23,646 bases of DNA, from the NCBI GenBank assembly GCA_003427395.1, contig BFEA01000138.1, positions 2,232,120 to 2,255,765 of the forward strand, written 5' to 3'. The position numbers and the translations under genes were made by a program. The stretch comes from Chara braunii (taxonomy: Eukaryota; Streptophyta; Charophyceae; Charales; Characeae). Positions 8,724 through 19,080 of this stretch are shown piece by piece. The notes under the pieces are model-generated. The model was not told the origin of the DNA. It made no database searches and worked only from the letters and a program-made list of their open reading frames with translations. Position 1 is the stretch's first letter. The number at the start of each line of letters is the position of its first letter.

Positions 8724-9370
8724 TTAAGGCTTGAGAGTCCGGAACAAGAGTAGACCACTTATTGCGATGGCGCAGGCAGCACAAGCCAGAGCTATGGCAG
8801 CATAGGTTATGGTGAAGCAAACAAGTGTCGTCACAAGTTTAGCTGGGGCAAGGAGCACGCGTTCCGATCTGCGAGCCCAGATAAGAGCGCTGCTAAGGAG
8901 TGCATTAGGAAGCAGCGCGAGTACCAGTGTAGCGGAGCAAAGTAGAGTAATCAAGGTTTGCGAGGGAGAGATGCTGCTTGTGGGGGATTTGCAGAACTGA
9001 GACTGGAGGCGCGTAGAAGGATCGGGCTTATTTGGTCGCAGCGGTGGAGGGGGATGGGAAGGAGGAGAAGGGGTGGAGGAAGGCGCGGAAGGAGGGGTAA
9101 GCCGGAGGTTAGGGGGAGCTTGATGGATACATGTCGCAGTCCCAGGGGAAGGTGGAGGTGCTGGAGTGAAAGAGGGGGTGGGGAAGGGGAGGCAGCGGCG
9201 GCATGGGTGGAAGGGAGAGATGAGTCGGGAAGAGCGGGCGACAGGGGGGGAAGCGCTGCAATGAAGAAGAGGAATGCTATGCAGGCGAGTAGTGAAAGAT
9301 ATACGAGAAAGGCACAAGTAATGGTGCCATCCTCAGGACAACGATCTCCTGCTTCGGTGTCGCGAGCCAT
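8724..9370 (-). CDS. Candidate membrane protein, frame-disrupted
   Basis: The chosen start (ATGGCT at 9370) has a favourable plant context and gives MARDTEAGDRCPEDG, then a hydrophobic segment CAFLVYLSLLACIAFLFFIA. A Pro/Ser-rich linker follows. The C-terminal part lies in the next phase: TLITLLCSATLVLALLPNAL, a basic loop WARRSER, and a long hydrophobic stretch LVCFTITYAAIALACAACAI ending in FRTLKP at 8724. A frameshift or a small intron in the C/T-rich linker (around 9050-9260) would join the two into a protein with about three membrane segments. I recognise no family. GC-rich DNA can keep frames open by chance, so this may not be a gene. No neighbour suggests a role. Confidence 0.35.
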
Positions 9371-9457
9371 GCTGAAGCGTCGGCGGCAAACAAAATGTGC
9401 AGTAAGAAGAGTGGTCAGAAGCATGGTGTCGTCCGTCTCGCGTAGGTAGCAGTGCAA

Positions 9458-9900
9458 GCATTGGTGTGGCGTGCGGATTATACCAGTTCTTCAGGCTCCA
9501 TTGCTTCGTCGACGTGGTCCAGTACCGCAAGGAAGTCCATCCTGTTGGTCCAAGCCTCGAACTCAGTTGAAGGCCGTGCTGCAGATTCCCGAAAAAATGC
9601 CCGAGTCGTTCGTCACCTCAGATTGCGGGCTCGATGTAGGCTGAAATGATATCTTGCTCACAGTGCCCGTTGCCATCCCATTATATACGCTTTGTCATGC
9701 CTCACTCAATTCGTAAGTCTTGCGGACTAAGGCGGACAATTGCCGAGGTCAGTGGTCCCATCGGGAAGAGTTAATCGCCCTCAGATGCGTGCCCAGGCTC
9801 TGTCTAGGTCCTGATACATTCCTGGCCCGGGAGTGTTTTCGAAGTCGCTCGTGCCTCCCTCCGCTGCAGAACGAAAGGGCAAAAAAAGCAAAAAAGAGGG
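9458..9900. other. No gene seen apart from the TATA-like box
   Basis: Mixed sequence forms the possible 5' flank of the candidate minus-strand gene. Open + frames crossing into the A-rich tract encode only Lys runs and are not credible genes. Confidence 0.4.
9680..9687 (-). promoter_or_regulatory. TATA-like box upstream of the candidate membrane protein
   Basis: TATATAAT on the minus strand lies about 310 nt before the proposed ATG. A short upstream frame (MDFLAVLDHVDEAMEPEELV) begins at about 9541 between them. A motif this short can occur by chance. Confidence 0.25.
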
Positions 9901-9901
9901 G

Positions 9902-9975
9902 AAAAAAAAAAAAAAAAAAAAAAAAAAAAAGCAAAAGAAAAAGGACAAAAAAAAAAAAAGACGAAATGAAAAGAG
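9902..9975 (+). repeat. Poly(A) and A-rich tract
   Basis: A29 at 9902-9930, then A-rich sequence with a second A13 run. It could be the tail of a + strand retrocopy, but nothing recognisable precedes it. Confidence 0.8.
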
Positions 9976-10041
9976 GAGGCGAGCGCGGTTTGATATTGCA
10001 CTTGCGCGGGTCATCTCTAATTGTCGAAAGGGGCGCGTGTT

Positions 10042-10095
10042 CTCGACAAGGCCCTGTGCCGTTGGTCAGATCTCAGGTTCGAGCTCCGTCGAGAT
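10042..10095 (+). repeat. Truncated tRNA-like structure
   Basis: TCTCGAC and GTCGAGA form a perfect 7-bp outer stem. Inside are CGTTGGTCAGA (A-box-like) and CAGGTTCGAGCTCC (B-box-like). The total length is only 54 nt, so an anticodon arm would be missing. It is followed by a long A-rich tract (10115-10180), as in SINEs. Weak but suggestive. Confidence 0.3.
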
Positions 10096-10114
10096 TGTAT
10101 GACTATTGCTGACA

Positions 10115-10180
10115 ACAGAAAGAGAAGAGAAAAAAGAAAACAAGAAAAAAGAAAAAAGAAAAACGAGAGGAAACGAGAAC
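10115..10180 (+). repeat. A-rich simple sequence
   Basis: Repeats of AAAGAAAA/AGAAA type follow the tRNA-like stem. Confidence 0.7.
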
Positions 10181-12105
10181 AAATTCCAGCGCGGGGAAAT
10201 CAGGAGGCGTGGAAGAGATTCTCACCGAGGCAATGATCTGTCAGCGGGGAGCGATATCCTACACTCGTGCGTACCCGATTCCAGCAGGATCTCCGGACAG
10301 AAAACAGTAGGATGAGCAAAATCGAATGAATCTTTCCCTAACTACCTGGTTAAACATGGCCGACAAAACCGTGCCCAAAAGAGAGCCCGTTCATAAAGTG
10401 GCGCCGACACCAACACCCCCTCGGTGCGGCGCGAAAAAGAGCCCGTTGTCCACCCGCAGGCAACCCGACTCGGCCCCGGCCTCACCGAACCGGCACGCAG
10501 TCCGCCCTTGGGCCTGCCACGAGTCCCACACCAGGGAACCTGGTCTCACGCGGGACCGTCACGCGAAACCCGCGTTTTCCTTTATATGTATAGAGAAAAA
10601 AAAAAAAAAACACGGGCCGTGGTAGACCTGCCTAGAGGTGTTTTTTTTGCCTATTCTAAACTGTACCTGTGACTCAGGTGCCGTTGCCCCAAATAAAAAA
10701 AGACAAGCGGGTGAGATTGAGTCTCCATGGCCTGTTTCATTTCCGTCGTTGACGACCAAAGGAAAGAGAGAGTGAGAGAGCGAGGCAGGGAGCATGATGT
10801 GTGCAAGAGAGTTTTGTGTGTTTCGTAGAGAGGGCCAAAAGTTAGATAGCTCCTGCATCGTTGCCTCTCTCTCACGCAGCATTCCCTCTCTGCCGTTTTT
10901 TCCCCCAAGCTTCTTTTTTCCTTCGATTCTTCGTTTTCACCTTTATCCTCCACTTCCCTTATCCTCCTGGCCTCACCGCTTCTATTTCTCCCCATTCTTC
11001 TTTGACTGGGTCGCAAGTAGATGTGAAGATGTAGTTCTGGTCGATGTAGCTATGGTCGATGTGGTGACCATAGTTGCGGTCTTCAGGGTGGAAGAACGAA
11101 GGTAGTCCAGATTGGCGGTGGAGATCATGCTTTTTTTTTGACAGTGTTTTTCATGATGGAAGGAAAATGAGCAATAGCGGAATGACAGAATTTCAAATTG
11201 CAAAATCACATTGAAAGCCAGAAAGTTGTAAGCTGTCCAGAAAGCATAAATGCACTGATATCACACCAAAGGAGAACCGAAGCAGCGAACTCGATTGTCA
11301 ACGAAAGCCCTCTCTCGCCACAATCAACAATTTACCCAAAGCTCTTTCCCCTATTGGCACTCAACTCCCAGACTACGATCTTACAGCTACTATACTAGCC
11401 TACAAAAATGACAAAGCAACCAGCTGACGTCAGCAGCAGCAACCAAGGTACATGCAGATGTCGACCATGTAGACCTCCACCAGGAACAGGTACGTGCCCT
11501 CACATCAATCTTCTCGCCCGTCCTTGACTTCACCCACACTCGGCCACATAGTCCACGAAGACCACCACCACCTCCACTGGCTTCCTGTAGCTCCAGCCCG
11601 GCTATGAAAGGCTGGGGGGCTATGGCGCTGCTCCCATGCAGCGCCCACCACCTGCGCCCGTGCGCGCACTTCAGACCCTCCACCAGCGGCTAACCAGCAC
11701 CCAAAATGGCAGCACTGTCGCAATGCACGAAGTGCCCGAATGCCTTTCCCAGCGGCCCTGCTCTTTCCAGTATGCAAAAGAGCCGGGCCCATCGGCTGTT
11801 TCTGCTGGAAGGCCCGTGTACCCAGTAGCTTCACATTGGGCCAAGGTATCTGCACCTAGGCCAATTCAGAAAGTGGCCTGGCCCCACAGCAGTTAGGCGT
11901 GCCCAACCACCTCACGCACAATGAGGTGTTCACTGTTCCCTGCTTTCTTTTTTGTTTGTTTGTTTGTTTTTAATCAGAAATCAAAAATATTCTTCATGTT
12001 GAAACAACGTAATAACTAGTCTACGAAGAAGCGAAAAATATCCCTTTTTTTTTTTTTCTTCTTCTTCTTTTCTTAAGAACAGGGGCCCAGTGCCCAAGGC
12101 TCAAA
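10181..12105. other. No recognisable gene
   Basis: Contains a GC-rich block (about 10380-10580), a short poly(A) near 10597, pyrimidine-rich sequence around 10860-10990, a GC-rich block 11400-11900, a GTTT microsatellite near 11948-11970 and a T-rich run near 12042-12075. Open frames here are short and of low-complexity composition. Confidence 0.4.
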
Positions 12106-12108
12106 ATA

Positions 12109-12625
12109 TCAAGTCGAATACAGTGCCAAAACACGCCTCTTCCCATTAAGGTTGGAAGAGCCTCGGCCACTGATCCTGTGGAGACAGCTTCCCTTTACAA
12201 CTAAATTGCAAGAAGAGAAAAATATCCTATCTATAGTTAGGAAGCCATCGTGGCCAGAAGAGTCATAAATACTGCAGAGTGGCAAAACGTCCCCGGTGGT
12301 GGTGATGAGGACTACCAGAAGAGGCTGAATGTTCTCAGCCTTCTGATAGGCCGAGAGGCCAGATTCCAAGTCAAGAATAGAAGAGCCATGAAGCCTCGTG
12401 GAATATTCTGACGCTCACGAGCAGGGAACATGTAACCAACTGGCGCGTGGCAACTGTCTGGTGTCCTCCAGGGATGCCAAATTTTGCAATATTCAGGCCT
12501 CTTTGAGGTACAGGGCCCGCGTTCACTTAGAGCGGGCTGAATGCTTGCAGCGGGGGGCCCATACGGCCATGCCGAGGACTCGTTTCCTTACAACGAGTTC
12601 CTGTGATAGGCTTCCAGTCTGAAGC
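12109..12625 (-). pseudogene. F-box/kelch-like protein remnant
   Basis: Near the upstream end one phase reads DWKPITGTRCKETSPRHGR, recalling the NPITGTW.ELPP motif of plant F-box-associated domains; it stops after AFSPL. Further on another phase gives LHGSSILDLESGLSAYQ (about 12395-12345), then LVVLITTTGDVLPLCSIYDSS and NLVVKGSCLHRISGRG, ending at the stop at 12109. The spacing of IYDSS and the following Gly-containing strand resembles a kelch-type repeat. Phase changes and stops between these parts mark it as a pseudogene or gene fragment. The family call rests on motif shape only. Confidence 0.35.
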
Positions 12626-12639
12626 CTGTCATTTTTTCA

Positions 12640-13080
12640 TGCATTTTTTTTGTGTGCTGTTTTTTTTGGAGTCGGATGCTACTACTTGTGATGTCGCAGT
12701 TCAATAAGTTTGTTTGTCCAGTCAGATCCTATGGTTTTGCTCAGTCAGCTTTTCTTGATTGATGTCCGGAAATATGGCCATACAGCGCATGAGCAAACAC
12801 TCATGACCTCGGCGTAGGAACAATATGTGAGGAAGATGTGTGTTCCAAAGATGCAAGGTTGTCCAATCCGATCTTAGCATGCGCAAGTGTGTACTCACTC
12901 GGTTGGTTGCATCTGACTGACTGACTTCGAATTATGTGAGCGATATGCCACATCTTGCTAACCTTAGACTTTTTCTCAATCTGTAGAGGTCATGTTTTCG
13001 CTCAGACACTGTCAGCCTCTAATTTAGTAAATCCAGGCAAGGTCCTCAAAGGAATTTGAAATGAGGGGGAGGCCAGTTGG
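12640..13080. other. No gene seen
   Basis: Unique AT-leaning sequence with short T runs. No recognised motif. Confidence 0.5.
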
Positions 13081-13153
13081 GGCTGCTGGATATGAACCTA
13101 TTACCTACCCCAATCTTGTGACTGTTGTACCAATTGATGTTGTTGCTGCTGCC
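13081..13153 (-). repeat. tRNA-like SINE head
   Basis: A 73-nt minus-strand stretch of normal tRNA length with an A-box-like ATCAATTGGTACA and B-box-like GGTTCATATCC. Its 3' end reads AGCAGCC followed by CCA. The 5' end GGCAGCA pairs with it at 5 of 7 positions. The T stem is poor and no anticodon stem is clear, so it is a decayed tRNA-derived sequence rather than a tRNA gene. Confidence 0.35.
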
Positions 13154-13201
13154 ATATATTGGAACCTAGGGGCTGCGGACTCAGGTGTTGGTGTTCAGTT
13201 T

Positions 13202-13316
13202 TGTACAGAACACTGGACCCAGTTTCCAGCACGTCATGCTCCCCACCGGTAGACAGGAGCCACCTGACAAAGGTGCTACCGCGGGATGCTCGCATCACCC
13301 CCTGTAGCATCTTTGT

Positions 13317-13347
<31 letters not shown>
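13202..13347 (+). repeat. Tail module copy E with TG microsatellite end
   Basis: TGTACAGAACACTGGACCCAG and the hairpin GCTCC...GGAGC (13238-13260) match the LINE tail core. The distal part differs from copies A-C: it carries the self-complementary GATGC-TC-GCATC, also seen in copy F. It ends in 27 nt of TG repeat (13321-13347), just before the poly(T) of the U6 retrocopy. Confidence 0.6.
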
Positions 13348-13348
13348 T

Positions 13349-13350
<2 letters not shown>

Positions 13351-13414
<64 letters not shown>

Positions 13415-13471
13415 TATATTTTTTAATTTGGACCATTTCTCGGTTATGCGTGTCATCCTTGCACATGGGTC

Positions 13472-13503
<32 letters not shown>

Positions 13504-13526
13504 ACAGATGTCCCGAGTGTTGAGGG
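13351..13526 (-). pseudogene. U6: U6 snRNA retropseudogene with 62-nt poly(A) tail
   Basis: Read on the minus strand, 13526-13425 contains AAAATTGGAACGATACAGAG, AAGATTAGCATG, GCAAGGATGACACGC and CGAGAAATGGTCCAAATT. These are the conserved body of U6 snRNA, including the ACAGAG box and AGC triad. The first 10 or so nt (5' stem-loop) are diverged, and a few substitutions occur, for example CCCATGTGCAAGG for CCCCTGCGCAAGG. The 3' end runs through a short AT-rich linker into A62 (T62 on the + strand, 13351-13412). Poly(A) on a Pol III transcript that normally ends in U shows it was copied by LINE machinery. No U6 promoter (USE/TATA) was noticed, so it should be silent. Confidence 0.85.
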
Positions 13527-15569
13527 GGGGGGAAAAAGAAAAAAAAGGCAGGAACCTAGAAGCTGTTGGCAGGATGTATGCAGGCTGTGTTTAGAACATG
13601 CCTTTCCAGAACCGTACATGTAAGATTCGGTCATCCAAATGTCATTTTCATTTCTGCTTGCTGCTGTGTAGTCAGGGCAGTTGGACGCATTTGCGTCTTT
13701 ATCTCGGTTTTTAGATATCAGTTGTATAGTGAGGGCAGCTAGAGAGGACAATATATATCGACAATATATATCCTGCTGTATATAATTTGCGTACTGATTT
13801 TCTGGTTACATTCCACACAGGTTTAGAGCGTGTGCATACGCTTCTTCGTGGCAACCAAGCAGCAAGATCACGTCGCACACCGCATCTAAATGGGTTCACA
13901 AAGTCCCCAATACTGGGCTAGTGACAAGGGCCCCAAGACGATGGGGCTTGCAGTGTGCAGTGCACAGTGTTGCTCACTGCTCGTTCGAGGCTGTTGCTTT
14001 CGCACGAAATGACAAACTAAGTTGGATCTACATAACAAATATGCAGCAATATGAGATCATCCACCTCGCATGGGTTCTCTGAGTACCAACACATTTTTTA
14101 TTACCGATCAACTACCACGAGTATGCATTCACAAGCAACGGGGGTGATTGACACTCCGCAGGTTGTGTCGCAGGCTTTTGCGAGGAATGAGCCCTCAGGG
14201 GGCCCTTATCAGACATGCACATGTTCTGGGCAGAGGCCCCCAGCAAGCCAAGTGCCCGCCGTAAGTGAAGGCGGGCCTGAATATTCACGAGAGCCCAAAA
14301 TTCGGCATTTTTCATATGTGGGTACTCAGGCTGTTACAGCCGGCCAGTTGGTTGAGTGGACACGAGACCCTCCCTAAGTTGCGTGGTACAGTTTGGCCCA
14401 GGCCGTGGCAGTTGCGCCTGGGCACATACACACAATGCAGGGCCGACACATCAGGAAGTGGCTACAGGCCTACACAAAAGCAGCTCTGTCGACGTACATA
14501 CCCCGGGTCCTGTGCAAATGCAGGAAACGGCCCAAGTCTGGAGACTTAGGCCGTGTCCAACTGCAAAGGGCTCCAGGCCCTCAACTGTGGCACCGGGCCT
14601 GGGTGCACGTACTGGGGCCCAACCGGAAGCTACTGGAAGCTTCCCGCCAGGCCACACGCAGCCAAGCAGAGGCTTCCACTTCCATATAGGAAGGAGGGCA
14701 GCCAGGGTCTGGCATTCTGGCCCACGCAGGCAATGCGGTCACGCTGCTGCGTTAGAGGCTGCGTGCTGTGCAGGCGCATGAGTGGTGAAGAGGGGCGCTG
14801 CAGGGCAGCGGAGCGCTTGTAGCAGCCATGGCCAGGCTGCAGGGCGCTAGGGGGTAAGCGGGCGATCGGTGGTCTTCAGGAAGGAGGCGAGTGTGGGTGG
14901 ACAGGGTCTGACGAGATACGTACCTGGTACATGTAGGAGGTCGGCTATGGTGTTGACGCCATGTACATTGGTCTTTGAGAGTCGAAGTGAGCCTGTTGCG
15001 AGAATGCTGATGTAGGTAGGATAGTCAAGTAGTGTAGGCTAGGCGCTGGGCGCCAGACAGAGAGGAGTGACTTTGGATACTGTGTTGGTGTGGCCTGAGG
15101 GTACTTGGACATCTGTGTGGTTTCGCAACTTGGTTTTCTGTATATCGTTCCCACTCATATTCCTTGCACTTTTGAAAAAAATAATAATAATAAAAGAAGG
15201 TTGTGTTGCAGGGCGCCCCCCAAACGCAGGTCGGTACCTAGTTGCAACAGGAGGCAACAGTCAATGTGTCGAGTGCCCAGTTAGAGCACGTGAATGGTTT
15301 CGCAGCCAATTCACAGCGGGCAAGTTCTTACATCATGCCGCTGAAGTCACCTACAACTACAGCATGCGAAGGACGGCAATGAGGGTGCACAAATTTGGAG
15401 CAGGCAAATGCTGCAACAGGCTATTCACGACTGTCACTTCCCGACACTTTGTTGCAACCTTGTACAAATATAGCACACAAAGGACGACAAAAAGGGAAAG
15501 GGTGCATGCAACCCCTGACATCAAGGGAAACGCCCCCCTGACGAACCTGCTGCTCTGAGGATCTATGAA
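13527..15569. other. No recognisable gene; GC-rich stretch
   Basis: Includes a duplicated GACAATATATATC near 13747-13771 and a GC-rich block 14380-14830 with many GGCCC words whose open frames (up to 141 codons) are compositionally ordinary for GC-rich DNA. A + frame at about 15200-15558 shows two related blocks (AGCATGCGAAGGACGGCAAT and AGCACACAAAGGACGACAAA) and may be the 5' part of the Mutator element that follows, but no domain is seen. Confidence 0.4.
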
Positions 15570-15917
15570 ATGTGTGGGAGCTCATCGAGCGAAGAAGACA
15601 CGTCAGAGGACAAAAATAAGGGAAGTCATGCCGAGGTAAGTTTAACAAGTAGTATAGTGAACGGTGATCAAGCACAAGAGAACAAGGGACTTCTTTTCAA
15701 AGGGCAGCGGTCCCGAAGTGGTGCAAACTTACTTGACGCTGTCACCCACTATGTGGTGAAAAACTACTTTGATTTCATCGTCATAAAATGTTGCAGCCAG
15801 AGATACACGGTAAAGTGCAATGGTGGTCCGATCTTTGTCATTAAGAGACTTAGGGAGCACACTTGCGGTGCTTCCAAACCGGCAAGCCACGAGTGCATAG
15901 GTTGCTCGTATAATTAA
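15570..15917 (+). pseudogene. MULE transposase N-terminus: Mu DNA-binding domain
   Basis: A 115-codon frame. Residues 1-50 are acidic and Ser-rich (CGSSSSEEDTSEDKNKG). Residues about 51-100 read LLDAVTHYVVKNYFDFIVI, then RYTVKCNGGPIFVIKRLREHTCG. This fits the plant Mutator DNA-binding family (DBD_Tnp_Mut: an A..Y helix, a Cys in a basic strand, then a closing HTCG). The frame ends at a TAA that is part of the TTAA insertion site of the MITE. In intact MULEs the chain would run on into the transposase core. Confidence 0.75.
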
Positions 15918-16107
15918 ACCACCAGTAGCTTTCCCTGCTTGGAAAACAAATGCCCGTCGGTTAACACAGGAGACGGGCAGGCTCAGGACTACCGGCGCAA
16001 AATGGCTCGTGACGCCAGCCAAAACGAGGTCTGCGCCGGTTTGTTGTTTTTTTGTGCGCAGGGCAGTTTTAGGCTCCGCATCGATAGCTGAGAAATGTGC
16101 TGGTGGT
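15918..16107. mobile_element. 190-bp MITE inserted in the MULE transposase
   Basis: The ends are inverted repeats: ACCACCAG is perfect, and 14 of the first 18 nt match overall. TTAA flanks both sides (15914-15917 and 16108-16111). Because TTAA is a palindrome the borders can also be read as a TA duplication with AACCACCAG ends (15917-16108), as for Stowaway/Tc1-mariner MITEs. The interior has no ORF. On both sides the host sequence resumes MULE coding homology, so this is a clean insertion. Confidence 0.7.
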
Positions 16108-16111
16108 TTAA

Positions 16112-17316
16112 GCCAAACCTTCATGACACACCCATGTACAAGCTAAGGAGATCGCCAATGACTTGTTCCATAAGAATGGTGTGGTAGTGAAGTACCGATG
16201 CGAATGGAAAGGGAAGGAGATGGCCATGGCAAGGATTCAAGGGACTGATGATGATGACAACTGGTACTTGAAACAATATTGTGCAGAGGTTCAACGTTTA
16301 AATCCAAACAGCCGTGCGTTTATGCAGACCAAAGCAGGTTGTCCACAATTCCACCGCATATTTATTGCACTCGATGCTTGCATTCATGGATTCTGACATT
16401 GTAGACACTTAATTACTCTCAAATGGTATGTTCACGAAGTCGAGGTTCAAGAGGTGTCTCACAGGGGCCACCGCAGTCGATGAGCAGGGACAATTGTTCC
16501 CTTTTGGTTTTCCAGTTGTGGCTAGTGAGTGTGAAAACAACTGGTTTTTGTTCCTTAACCATATCTAAGCGGCACTAGAATCGTTGGGGATAGATACATC
16601 GTCCATCACATTTCTTTTTAACTGAAACCAAGCGGTGCCGGATACATTTTACAACTGCCTCCATGACTTTTGTTTGAAGCATATTGTGGACAATGTAGCG
16701 AATAGAAAATGTGGGCTACCTTACCTGCAACTGTTATGGAATGGGGCGAAGGCATAGGCAACGGCTGCGTACAACAACTTTATTTGGCACGTATGTGCAA
16801 TGAAAAATGAGATTGCTCTGTGACTGTTGAGAATATACGACCCCACACATTCAACTGACGTGCTATTTGTGGACGGCTGGTACGACCACTGCGTTTTGAA
16901 CATCACATAATCTTTGAACAACTGGATATTTGCAACAAGAGAGAGGCCCACCCCATATACGTGTTTGAGCAAATACGGCGCCAACTTTGCATGTGGTCCC
17001 ATCAACATCGAAAGTTTGTTGTAGGACTCAGGACCATTCTGGTTCAAAATTATGAAGCAGAGTTGGCGTCCAGTGGAGAAAGGGTCGTCAGTCTTAGGTA
17101 TTTCCGATGGATGACAATGTCTCTCAAGTCCTTTTAGTTAGTGGAAATGACTTAAAGACTGTGACAATCGAGAGTCGAACATGCACATGTAGAAGATGGG
17201 TGGTGCTAGGTATCCCTTACTCTCATACCTCAATCGTCACAATGACGAAGCAACGATGCCCAAGGTAGTTCCATGAGCCATATTTCATACTTGAGTTTAA
17301 GGACAATTTAAAATGA
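16112..17316 (+). pseudogene. MULE transposase core and SWIM zinc finger, degenerate
   Basis: The first part (16139-16396) reads VQAKEIANDLFHKNGVVVKY, then WYLKQYCAEVQRLNPNS and FHRIFIALDACIHGF, the usual pre-catalytic region. After a 1-nt shift near 16421 it continues NGMFTKSRFKRCLTGATAVD and LFPFGFPVVASECENNW, with the first catalytic Asp apparently Asn (codon 16422). AALESLGIDTSSITF follows; the next motif (SDRN expected) reads FN-stop-N at 16617-16628, so the second Asp is also lost. Stops fall at 16394, 16566, 16623, 16755, 16821, 16908 and 17135. The SWIM finger is RTCTCRRWVVLGIPYSH (Cys 17182, Cys 17188, Tyr 17218 in place of Cys, His 17224). A stop at 17314 ends the segment. Confidence 0.8.
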
Positions 17317-17318
17317 CC

Positions 17319-18105
17319 TCATTCACTCACTTTCACCAAAGGAAACGTGTGATATGCAGCCTCACGCCCCGAGCAGCATCTGGTACCCGTGAGAACATCG
17401 ATCAGAGTTGGTGGGGTGTGGCCGAGGATTTTAGGTGGGGGAATTGAGTTGCCAGGGCGGAGCTGGGGCTCTCGCATGAGTCCCAAGGGTACCTTCGAAA
17501 ACTCAAAAGCGACAAGGCCAATGACAAAATTGCAAAAAGGGAGAGAAAAACGTCGAATAAGTTTCAAAATTTCCCCTGTCTGCAGCGATCTTTCCACAAA
17601 AGACACGTGTCCGTCGACAACGAAGGCATAAACAATATGAAAATAAGAAAAGGCTTAATCTAAGCTACATCCACACCATCCTTTCGTGGGGACCAAGGAA
17701 AAAGGAATTTTGGAGCCTCGGAAGCCCGCCTAAAGTGCACACACCTGGGGGGAGAGATCCGGGAACTGAATAGACCCTTGGTACCCTAACACCATTCGTC
17801 GCCAGGAACACAAAATTTCCGAGGTTGCACCACTTGCAGTTGGACCGTAGATTCCACGTGGCATGCGCAATAGACCACGGAAGCACCGTAAGATCAAAAT
17901 AAGGCAGAATCAACTGAGTAGCATCAAACCTGTCAATCAAAACAAATCCCTCCCTGCTGATGTGGCACGCTTTCAATCCGCAATAGCCTCCTCCTAACAT
18001 CTGCGTCGCAGTAGATTTTTCCGTCCTCTGCAACGTAGAACTCGTGGAGGTTGCTATGATGGATCGATATGAGGTCCGAGAATGGGCGGTTACCTGCACA
18101 TACAC
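17319..18105 (-). pseudogene. Degenerate protein, possibly F-box/kelch-like
   Basis: A possible splice acceptor (TGTGCAG) at about 18096 is followed in one phase by FSDLISIHHSNLHEFYVAED and GKIYC. Another phase takes over: REGFVLIDRFDATQLILPYF, then CKWCNLGNFVFLATNGVRVP and GSLPPGVCTLGGLP, to a stop at 17665. A third phase (about 17658-17319) gives VYAFVVDGHVSFVERSLQTG and VIGLVAFEFSKVPLGL. The repeated pattern of short beta strands (FYVAEDGKIYC, FVFLATNG, VVDGHVSFVE) recalls the C-terminal domains of plant F-box proteins (DUF295 or kelch type). That is a resemblance only. Phase changes make it a pseudogene unless introns explain them. It is convergent with the MULE. Confidence 0.35.
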
Positions 18106-19080
18106 TCAAACTCGCAAACCTCTACTCCATACAATTTCAGTTTCAATCCAAGTTCCTAGCCCCAACACTCAATCACAGCACGAAAAAAAAGACGATGACA
18201 ACAACCCCAAGCGAAATTATCACTTCACAAACAATGGCAACAACTTGCATGAAGGAAATCAAGCAATATGATGTGGCTTTCATGCCTGATGTTCCTCGAC
18301 TTCCTACCGTATATACGCACCGAGTGATTAAGTGGGACAGTCGCTTTGCATTTGCACGCCAGAGAAATGGGGATGACGAAAGGGACAATGCCTCAGGTTC
18401 ACACTTGCGCTAAACACGGGGAACATTGGATCAGTCAGAGTAAGGGGGTAACAACACACTCATACATCCACGTAGAGTCGTAGATGAATGAGACCAATCT
18501 AATCAACGAGAGTGAGGAAAAACAATTGACTTTCACTCAACCATGCATCCTCCTCATACATCCATAGACTTTATGAGCGTGAAGCATAATGCATCCATTT
18601 GACACTCACATTCAAGTTCATGCACACTACTTAGTTCATACACTTAGTCTTTGGCATGCATGGACACTTCAACAAACCAACAATGGAGAAAAACGGAAGT
18701 CTCTTGCAATTTGGATTAAACAACATCAATGTTGGCACTCCATATGCGCAACCACCATATTAAACCAAAAGCACACCAGCTTCGCCAAAAAACCCTCCCA
18801 CTGGCCGCACCTTCATCTCCACCAATGCTCAGTCCCTCCGACTACCACCCACCAAAACTACCACTAAGCTTACCCCACGTTGTCACTTCACCCGTCCTTG
18901 GGCACGTTGAGCTTGTACGGCGTTGCAGCCTTTGCGCATAGCTCGCACAACATTGCAGTTGAGATCAAAGAGGAGGAAAAGGGGGGGTCGTGCAAATTGA
19001 CAGTGTGGAATGCGGCAAAACACCAGCGTGTAATGCGGGGAGGCCGAGGGTGGTAGATAAGGAGGAGAGAAATAATAATG

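Noticed and set aside
9720-10315. Overlapping Lys-rich frames around the poly(A) tract
   Set aside because: They are translations of A-rich DNA.
14356-14781. A 141-codon + frame in GC-rich DNA
   Set aside because: Frames are open in several phases at once and the composition is that of GC-rich noncoding DNA.
16721-17047. A 108-codon minus frame
   Set aside because: It is the antisense of the MULE catalytic region, which has clear homology on the + strand.
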